Positions 58,197 through 64,000 of a DNA stretch of 64,000 nucleotides are shown here, in pieces. Position numbers and translations under genes: made by a program. Source of the DNA: Paraburkholderia kirstenboschensis (GTDB lineage: Bacteria > Pseudomonadota > Gammaproteobacteria > Burkholderiales > Burkholderiaceae); assembly GCF_904848585.1 (NCBI RefSeq), contig NZ_CAJHCR010000010.1, positions 210,847 to 274,846 on the forward strand, written 5' to 3'. The notes under the pieces are model-generated. The model was not told the origin of the DNA. It saw only the letters and a list, made by a program, of their open reading frames with translations, and searched no databases. Every line of letters begins with the position of its first letter. Position 1 is the stretch's first letter.

Positions 58197-58937
58197 TCAC
58201 GCTTCTTCGATCAGCTTCGCGGAATTGGACGAGCCAAAATTCAGATTGCCGGTTTTAACCAATGCCTCAAATACACTTTGCATTGCGTCGGGGGTCTTGG
58301 CCAGCGCTTGGAGCAATTCCCCCGGGTCGGCTTCCTCCCCCCGCGTAGACGCCATAAACATTTTCATGACCTCCGGGTTGCTGAGAAGTCCCATCATTGC
58401 ACGAACTTCTGGGGCGCTTTTCTCTTCCTTCTTGTAGACAGGAAACTCGTAGCCCGTCAATTTCGCTAGTTCCAGCAGATGGCTGTCGGGCCGCAGCGGA
58501 TCACGATCAAGGAGATCAAACGTCTGCGACAAAGTGGTCGCCAAGCTCTTCAGCCCTGCACCGGTGTCTTCATAGTCGATGTATCGCAGATGGGCGATGT
58601 CGAAAGGAACGTTAGGACCAGTTCGTTCCTTTAGAATCACGGTGCCAGGCCTGCAAGCATGACGTAGACCCAATTCATAGAAGACGTTGGGATTCGGATA
58701 TGTAACGTCAGCTATCACGTAGTCCGAATGCATAATTCGCGTAATGATATCTGTGGTCATTGTTCCGGTGGCTGCAATGTCGTCTGCGCGGGAAATTTCC
58801 AGGTCCGGTCGGGCTCGTAAGATCGCCTCCTTAATCAGCCCGTCATATTTCTTGCGCAGATCCGAATAGCTGATTTTTTTGCCGTTGAACTCTTGGTCGC
58901 CTATCGCCATGACCACAAAACATGTTTTGGTTGCCAT
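58197..58937 (-). CDS. Orphan TIR-like / nucleoside-deoxyribosyltransferase-like protein
   Basis: Encodes 246 residues. The N-terminal 150 residues form a TIR-like Rossmann unit: TKCFVVMAIGDQ-type first strand (CFVVMAIGDQEFNGKKISYS), YDGLIKEAILRARPDLEISR, DIITRIMHSDYVIADVTYPN and PNVFYELGLRHACRPGTVIL. The Glu of VFYELG is the catalytic position of NAD-cleaving relatives. The C-terminal 90 residues are helical (EVRAMMGLLSNPEVMKMFMA). Similar domains occur in CBASS/Pycsar/Thoeris effectors, but no cyclase is adjacent. The ATG follows GGGGATTG. Lower GC suggests transfer. Confidence 0.7.
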   Translation of the reverse strand: MATKTCFVVMAIGDQEFNGKKISYSDLRKKYDGLIKEAILRARPDLEISRADDIAATGTMTTDIITRIMHSDYVIADVTYPNPNVFYELGLRHACRPGTVILKERTGPNVPFDIAHLRYIDYEDTGAGLKSLATTLSQTFDLLDRDPLRPDSHLLELAKLTGYEFPVYKKEEKSAPEVRAMMGLLSNPEVMKMFMASTRGEEADPGELLQALAKTPDAMQSVFEALVKTGNLNFGSSNSAKLIEEA

Positions 58938-59339
58938 CTTTTCAATCCCCGTTTTTTCGAATCGGGTATTTTTAATCAGAATTGGCAAGTAGGGTTCATC
59001 TATTTTGTGGCAAAGCAGGTGTCGGGGTTCCCGTCACGCACTTGCTCGCAGATCGCGGCGCTGCTGAGCGGCGGATGACGGCTTCGGAGTTTGGCGTGTC
59101 ACGCCTCAGGGTCCCGCGCGGCCAACTACCTTCGCTCGCGGGCGGCGACTCCGTATGCGACCTCATCAGACACTGATCGGCCAACAGCTCTCATCGACCA
59201 TGCGAATTGCGATTGGCACCTGAGTGGCCGCTCCGCCAAGAATATCGGACCATTACCCCATACCCCCGCGCCGATGCGGCGGATTCCCTCACAATCCCAC
59301 TCTGCCCAAGCCGAGTCGCGCAGCACCTCTCAGTCACAG
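58938..59339. other. Gene-free interval
   Basis: About 400 bases between the TIR-like gene promoter and the end of the leftward activator-hydrolase gene. Open frames exist on both strands but none has coding character. Confidence 0.4.
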
Positions 59340-60890
59340 TCACCCCGCCAGACTGCCGACAAATTGCTCGATCTCCTCCAGAACGGATTGCTGATCGCCC
59401 GCGAAGGGCCAGTGATCGGCGCCGTCGAGCTCGACGAATCGCGCCTGCGCGATGTGGCTCGCGAGATGCCGGGCGGCGCCGATGCGAACGGCGCGGTCGT
59501 CGTGACGATGCAGCACCAAGGTCGGCACTGAAATCCGGCCCAACAGATGCCGCACATCCATGTCGCGCAACGCCTCGAGCACTCCCTTGATGGCTCCCGG
59601 GCTCGACGCGGCGCGAAGCAGGCCCGCCCACCAGGCTCTCGCCTGAGGATCGCCGGACAGGCTCGGCGCGAATGTCTCAATGCCTGCAGGGCCGCCCCAG
59701 CCCACGACGAGCTGCTGCAGCCACACGTCATACTGGCTCGCTTGAAGTGCGTGAGGATAGCCGTGCGTTGCTGTTCCCTTCGCCAACGAGGCGAACAGAA
59801 TGAGACCGGCAACGCGGTTGGGGTGATCCACGGCAAACTTGATGCATGCTGGCCCACCCTCCGACGCGCCGAACAACACGACCCTTTCGCTGCCCGCGGC
59901 GTCCAGCACGGTGCCGATGTCCTGCGCGGTCGCGTCGACGTTAGGATTGAACCCCACCCGGTCGGAAAGCCCGACGCCGCGACGATCGAGCAGGATGAGA
60001 CGGCCCATCCCGGCGAGAGAAGACAGGAACGCCCGGCACCGGGGCTCCTCCCACACCCGTTCGACGTGAGACACGAAACCGGGCAGCACCAGAACATCAA
60101 CGCTGCCGGCGCCGTAAGTCTGAAATGCGAGATGGACGCCGCCACTGCTGGCGTAGCGCGTCGACGGCGGGTCCTCGATGGGCAACGTTGCACCGGCATC
60201 AAGCAGCGCGCGGGTCTCGGATTCGGGGGCCGCATTCAGCTCGTCGCGAAGACGCTGCGTCAAAGCCTCAAGGTGCCGCTGGGCCGTGGCCCGGTCTCCC
60301 GCGAGCAGGAGGTTACGGATGAGGTGCCGGCCGTACACTTCGCTGAACGGATCGAGCTCGATAAGACGGCCGGCGTGCAAGGCCGCGGCCGCGTAGTCGC
60401 CGGCCGCATTCTTGTCGTGCACCACTCGCTCGAGCGCTTGAATCACCCGGCCGCGCAAGGCCTCCCGGCGAAAAAAAGCCCACTCGTCAAACTGCGGGCA
60501 GTCGCCCGGCGAAAAACCCTCGAGAAAGTCGCCGGGATAATCGCGGCACGCCCGCTCGAACTCGCCGCGGTCGCAGGCTCGCTCAAACAGTTGGGAATCC
60601 ACCTGCAGAGTGATCGCTGCCGACCATCTGACCGTAGAGCGATCTATAGTAAGAGCGTCGTCGCCGAGTGCGTGCTGGAGGCGATGCAACAGACGCCGTA
60701 GCCGCGCCCGTACAACCTCTTCATAGCCTTCCGGCCACAACATGGTGGCAAGGACGTCGCGCCCGACAGAGCCCTCCGCTTCGGCCAGGTAGACCAACAG
60801 AGCCAGGCCCTTGCGCAAGGGCAGCCGGCACAGCAGGTGATCCCGACGGATCTCCGGAAATCCAAGCGTCCGCGCGCTGAACAGAGCCAT
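59340..60890 (-). CDS. BTAD transcriptional activator domain fused to alpha/beta hydrolase
   Basis: Encodes 516 residues. The first ~90 residues resemble an OmpR/SARP-type winged helix (RKGLALLVYLAEAEGSVGRD, VLATMLWPEGYEEVVRARLR). Residues ~95-240 form a bacterial transcriptional activator (BTAD) TPR-like domain (GDFLEGFSPGDCPQFDEWAF, LRDELNAAPESETRALLDAG). From ~255 on is an alpha/beta hydrolase: DRRGVGLSDR, nucleophile elbow FGASEGGPAC, Asp in VLHRHDDRAVR and His in GADHWPFAGD, all triad residues present. It probably regulates the divergent monooxygenase, with the hydrolase domain sensing or hydrolysing a ligand. A TTG start at 60920 is also possible. Confidence 0.85.
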   Translation of the reverse strand: MALFSARTLGFPEIRRDHLLCRLPLRKGLALLVYLAEAEGSVGRDVLATMLWPEGYEEVVRARLRRLLHRLQHALGDDALTIDRSTVRWSAAITLQVDSQLFERACDRGEFERACRDYPGDFLEGFSPGDCPQFDEWAFFRREALRGRVIQALERVVHDKNAAGDYAAAALHAGRLIELDPFSEVYGRHLIRNLLLAGDRATAQRHLEALTQRLRDELNAAPESETRALLDAGATLPIEDPPSTRYASSGGVHLAFQTYGAGSVDVLVLPGFVSHVERVWEEPRCRAFLSSLAGMGRLILLDRRGVGLSDRVGFNPNVDATAQDIGTVLDAAGSERVVLFGASEGGPACIKFAVDHPNRVAGLILFASLAKGTATHGYPHALQASQYDVWLQQLVVGWGGPAGIETFAPSLSGDPQARAWWAGLLRAASSPGAIKGVLEALRDMDVRHLLGRISVPTLVLHRHDDRAVRIGAARHLASHIAQARFVELDGADHWPFAGDQQSVLEEIEQFVGSLAG

Positions 60891-61008
60891 GGCGAGGCGA
60901 CCCTCAATGACGGCGTCCAAGGGACGCTCAGGGGACGAACCAATCCTACCATTCGCTGCAAATGAGGGTCGCGGGACTCACTGCGACGGATCGAACTGGA
61001 GGATTGCC

Positions 61009-62391
61009 ATGAAGAAACTTGGTGAACATGCGATCGTGATCGGCGCCAGCATGAGCGGGCTGCTCGCTGCCCGCGTACTGTCGGATTTCTATACCATCGT
61101 CACCGTGCTCGAACGCGACGCGTTTCCGGACGCAGACGCGCCGCGCAAGGGTGTCCCACAAGGCCGTCATACCCATGGGCTCCTTGCGCGCGGGAGCGCG
61201 ATACTCGAGAAATTCTTCCCCGGATATAACAGCGAGGTTGTGGCGCAAAGCGGCGGCTTGATTGGTGATGTAGCCAACGATGTGATCTGGATAGGCCACA
61301 ACGTGAGGCTCGCTAACAGCGCGAGCGACCTGATCGGTCTGCTTGCAAGCCGTCCCGTGCTCGAAGGCCATCTACGCCGACGGCTCATGAGTTTGCCGAA
61401 CGTGCGCGCCATCGAAAATTGCGCGGTGCGGGGTCTTGCTACCGATCCCGCTCGCAGGAGCGTGACCGGTGTGCGCACGTATGCCGAGGGCAAGGCGGAA
61501 GAGACCATCAACGCGGACCTTGTCGTCGATGCGACTGGCCGCGGCTCTTCCAGTGCGGCGTGGCTGGAAGAGTTGGGCTACCAACCTCCCGCCGAGGAGA
61601 AGGTCGAGATCGGCATAAGCTACATGACTCGTACTTATCGACGCCGATCTACTGATCTCGATGGCAAGCACGGTATCGTCGTCGCCGGTAGCGCGCCGAA
61701 CTGGCGCAACGGCGTGATGCTCGCGCAGGAAAGCGACAGCTGGATCGTCAGTGCCGGCGGTTTTCTTGGCGACGATGCGCCCGACAACGACGAAGGCTTT
61801 CTCGCGTATCTTGCGACGTTGCCGACCATGGAGATTCACGACGTTGTCGCAAGGGCGGAGCCTCTAACCGATTACAGGCGCTACCGCTACGTCTCCAACC
61901 TGTGTCGGCGGTACGAGAAGCTCGCACGTTTCCCCGAAAATTTCCTGGTTTTCGGTGATGCCATCTGCAGCTTCAATCCTGTCTATGGGCAGGGCATGAC
62001 GGTCGCGGCAGAGGAAGCGCTCGCGTTACAGCGGTGCCTGCGGGCGGGGTCGAACGATCTCGCGCGTCGATTCTTCGGGGCAGCCGCGAAGATCGTCGAT
62101 ATTCCGTGGGACATTGCGGTCGGCAACGACCTCCGCCATCCACGAGTCAAGGGCGCCCGCCCGCTGATGCAGCGTTTCATCAACTGGTACATCGGCAAGC
62201 TTCACCTCGCCGCGACACGCGACAGCACGCTGGCGACAGCGTTTCTGGAGGTCGTCAACCTCATGATGCCGCCGTCGTCGCTGCTGAGCCCCGCGGTCGC
62301 CTGGCGGGTCTGGCAGGGCAACCGCAGGCCTGTGCTACTGGTTGCCTCGCCTGCAATCGAGGCAGCGAGGCGGAATCGCGCATCGTCATGA
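61009..62391 (+). CDS. FAD-dependent monooxygenase/oxidoreductase
   Basis: Encodes 460 residues. The dinucleotide-binding head AIVIGASMSGLLAARVLSDF has GASMSG in place of the usual GxGxxG; then the acidic ribose contact LERDAFPD, the ATG-type motif LVVDATGRGSSSAAWLEELG, and the second FAD motif NFLVFGDAICSFNPVYGQGM. It belongs to the geranylgeranyl-reductase/aromatic-hydroxylase superfamily. The substrate is not deducible. The ATG follows GGAGG. It is divergent from the BTAD-hydrolase regulator, with about 118 bases between them. Confidence 0.87.
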   Translation: MKKLGEHAIVIGASMSGLLAARVLSDFYTIVTVLERDAFPDADAPRKGVPQGRHTHGLLARGSAILEKFFPGYNSEVVAQSGGLIGDVANDVIWIGHNVRLANSASDLIGLLASRPVLEGHLRRRLMSLPNVRAIENCAVRGLATDPARRSVTGVRTYAEGKAEETINADLVVDATGRGSSSAAWLEELGYQPPAEEKVEIGISYMTRTYRRRSTDLDGKHGIVVAGSAPNWRNGVMLAQESDSWIVSAGGFLGDDAPDNDEGFLAYLATLPTMEIHDVVARAEPLTDYRRYRYVSNLCRRYEKLARFPENFLVFGDAICSFNPVYGQGMTVAAEEALALQRCLRAGSNDLARRFFGAAAKIVDIPWDIAVGNDLRHPRVKGARPLMQRFINWYIGKLHLAATRDSTLATAFLEVVNLMMPPSSLLSPAVAWRVWQGNRRPVLLVASPAIEAARRNRASS

Positions 62392-62471
62392 CCGGGCATC
62401 ACGGTGTTGGCCGGCGCGGGCGTCTACCCTGCGCTCGCCACCGGCCGCGGGCCGACACGTGAAAGGCGATC

Positions 62472-63206
62472 TCAGATTTGCGCCAGGCCGCCGTCGACGG
62501 CGACCTCGCTGGCGGTCATGAAGCTGCTGTCCTGTGACGCGAGAAACGCAGCCACCGCCCCGATCTCCGCCGGATCGGCCATGCGCTGGAGCGGGTTCAT
62601 CGAGGCGAAGACCTTCATGCCCTCCTCGCCCAGCGCTTCTTTCGCCAGTTCGGTCGCCGTCGGCCCAGGTGACAGTACGTTCACCCGGATGCCAGTGCCC
62701 TTCAGGTCCTCCGCCCAGGTCCGCGCGAGGTTGCGCACTGCGGCCTTGCTCGCGCTATAGGCACTGAATGCCGGGGCGCCCGTGGTGCCGGCGCTCGATC
62801 CGGTCAGGATGATCGAACCGCCTCGGCCCATCAGCGGCAACGCCTTCTGGATAGTGAAGATCGAGCCTTTCACGTTGGTATTGAAGATATCGTCAATGTG
62901 CTCGGCGGTAATCTCGCCGAGCGGAAGCGGGCTTCCGGCCCCGGCATTGGCGAAAACGATATCGAGGGTTCCGCGCTCGGCCTTCACAGCCGCGTAGAGC
63001 CGGTCGAGGTCGGCCTCGTCGGAGACCGAGCCCTTCACCGCGCGGGCATTGGGCCCGAGGTCGGCGACAGCGGCGTCGAGCGCTTCCTGTCGGCGGCCGA
63101 AGATGAAGACGAAGGCGCCCTCTTCGATGAAACGCTGTGCCGCGGCGCGGCCGATGCCGGTAGCGCCGCCGGTGATCACGGCGGTCTTTCCATTCAGTCT
63201 GGTCAT
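62472..63206 (-). CDS. Short-chain dehydrogenase/reductase
   Basis: Encodes 244 residues: TGGATGIGRAAAQRFIEEGA cofactor loop, FGRRQEALD (basic residues favour NADPH), FANAGAGSPLPLGEITAEHI, catalytic Ser in ILTGSSAGTTG and YSASK. It ends GGLAQI. The divergent HxlR-type regulator 85 bases away is the likely controller. The ATG at 63206 follows AAAGGATCC. The substrate is unknown; comparable SDR/HxlR pairs respond to quinones or aldehydes. Confidence 0.9.
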   Translation of the reverse strand: MTRLNGKTAVITGGATGIGRAAAQRFIEEGAFVFIFGRRQEALDAAVADLGPNARAVKGSVSDEADLDRLYAAVKAERGTLDIVFANAGAGSPLPLGEITAEHIDDIFNTNVKGSIFTIQKALPLMGRGGSIILTGSSAGTTGAPAFSAYSASKAAVRNLARTWAEDLKGTGIRVNVLSPGPTATELAKEALGEEGMKVFASMNPLQRMADPAEIGAVAAFLASQDSSFMTASEVAVDGGLAQI

Positions 63207-63291
63207 GTCATGGATCCTTTGTTGGCGTTGCACAAGTATCCAGACCTGATTACCTTAGGACAAGTATGCACTTTTTGGTAAGTACCAAGAC

Positions 63292-63666
63292 ATGACGACT
63301 CCCTCTCAAATCTGCGACACCGGCTGTGGGCTCAACGCTACGCTGCGCGTCATCTCCGGCAAGTGGAAACCGCTGATCCTGTTTTTTCTGCGCGACGGCC
63401 CGAAGCGCTACGGCGAGCTCAAGCGCTTGACACAAGGCGTCAGCGACAAGGTGCTGATCCAGCAGTTGAAGGATCTGGAGGCCGATCAGGTGCTAGCGCG
63501 AACCGACTACAAGGAGGTGCCCCCGCGTGTCGATTACTCGCTGACCCCGCTCGGCCGCAGCCTGGCCAACGCGATCGTCCCGCTGTGCACATGGGGAACC
63601 GAAAATGCGGCGGAAATGGCAAGCATCTTCGCGAAGCGCGACGCCTCGGGACAACCATCGCCGTAA
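63292..63666 (+). CDS. HxlR-family winged-helix regulator
   Basis: Encodes 124 residues. Pattern CDTGCGLNATLRVISGKWKP, LILFFLRDGPKRYGELKRLT then GVSDKVLIQQLKDLEADQVL and PPRVDYSLTPLGRSLANAI is canonical HxlR. Cys8 and Cys12 near the N-terminus could act as redox or electrophile sensors. It probably represses the divergent SDR and itself from the shared 85-base region. The 220 bases after it have no defensible gene. Confidence 0.92.
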   Translation: MTTPSQICDTGCGLNATLRVISGKWKPLILFFLRDGPKRYGELKRLTQGVSDKVLIQQLKDLEADQVLARTDYKEVPPRVDYSLTPLGRSLANAIVPLCTWGTENAAEMASIFAKRDASGQPSP

Positions 63667-63890
63667 TTGCATATTGACCGTGCGCGTTGGGTTGGTTTGG
63701 TGCGCTCGCCAATTTATTTCGGGAAGAGGAAGGTCACGATGAGACGGGCGCCCCAATCGTGTGGACCCGAATTGGGGCTAGCGGCCCAATAGCGGATGCC
63801 ACCGCCAATATTGATCGGCTGCCCCCCGACCTTGATGAGCTTCGAGACAGTTGCGTTGAGCGGCGTTGACCATCGCCTGCGCGTCCAGTC

Positions 63891-64000
63891 TGTTGATTTG
63901 CACCGCGAACTGACCCACTTTTTGCATCTAGAATTGACCCACCCCTGATGCTCAGAAACATCATTCTGGTGCGTCGATTTCCTCCTCTTTTTGTCGTTTG
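63891..64000. mobile_element. Probable end of an IS21-family element (continues off window)
   Basis: Starting at TGTTGATTTGCACCG the sequence carries two near copies of a motif, GAACTGACCCAC (63908) and GAATTGACCCAC (63933). Repeated terminal motifs beginning with TGT are characteristic of IS21-type ends, and the TGACCCAC words match ends I remember. No istA/istB frame is inside the window, so this is a tentative call. Confidence 0.45.

Noticed and set aside
63687..63869. 60-codon plus-strand frame after the HxlR gene
   Set aside because: No ribosome site and no family; composition is ambiguous, so it is left uncalled.

Overview
The window reads as a chromosomal segment of a high-GC betaproteobacterium of the Burkholderiaceae, most like Paraburkholderia or Caballeronia. 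The evidence is strong G/C third-position bias, a Burkholderia-type trimeric porin, a PII-nadE pair, lysine/arginine/ornithine transporter genes, CsbD and DUF883 stress proteins, and small proline-rich hypothetical proteins of a type I associate with this group. The genus call is inference from protein resemblance, not from a marker gene.

Positions 1-13.9 kb are part of a prophage. Packaging and head genes (portal, cut by the window edge; both terminase subunits) run leftward. Upstream lie a Q-like antiterminator candidate, a phage lipoprotein, a small protein that closely resembles the anti-CBASS nucleotide sponge Acb2, a BRO-N antirepressor, a roughly 1 kb array of serial hairpins, small replication/regulation genes, a C4-like antisense-RNA locus with a short leader peptide, and a cluster of excisionase-like proteins with one truncated copy. 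A DUF4224 gene, which normally precedes an integrase, is present without any integrase in the window. From 13.9 to 16.2 kb comes an accessory strip: a small lipoprotein, two small membrane proteins, a HicBA toxin-antitoxin pair and a zinc-ribbon membrane protein.

From 16.8 to 57.9 kb the sequence looks like ordinary chromosome: a glutathione transferase; Dcm methylase with Vsr repair nuclease; a PEBP-like protein; a DHA2 exporter; OtsA; two sigma-54 enhancer-binding proteins; tandem paralogous lipoproteins; a NitT/TauT-type ABC transporter (ATPase plus double permease, no binding protein); a diguanylate cyclase; an EnvZ/OmpR-like pair divergent from a Spy/CpxP-like periplasmic protein; a pirin; an ArgT-HisQMP uptake operon; a porin; PII and NAD synthetase; a FemAB-like acyltransferase; a GIY-YIG protein; a FUSC transporter; inorganic pyrophosphatase; and an aldehyde dehydrogenase / SDR / MFS catabolic cluster that contains a hexanucleotide repeat.

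From 58.2 kb to the end the content is accessory again: an orphan TIR-like protein; a transcriptional activator (BTAD) domain fused to an alpha/beta hydrolase and divergent from a FAD monooxygenase; an SDR divergent from a HxlR-type regulator; and what looks like the end of an IS21-family element running off the right edge.
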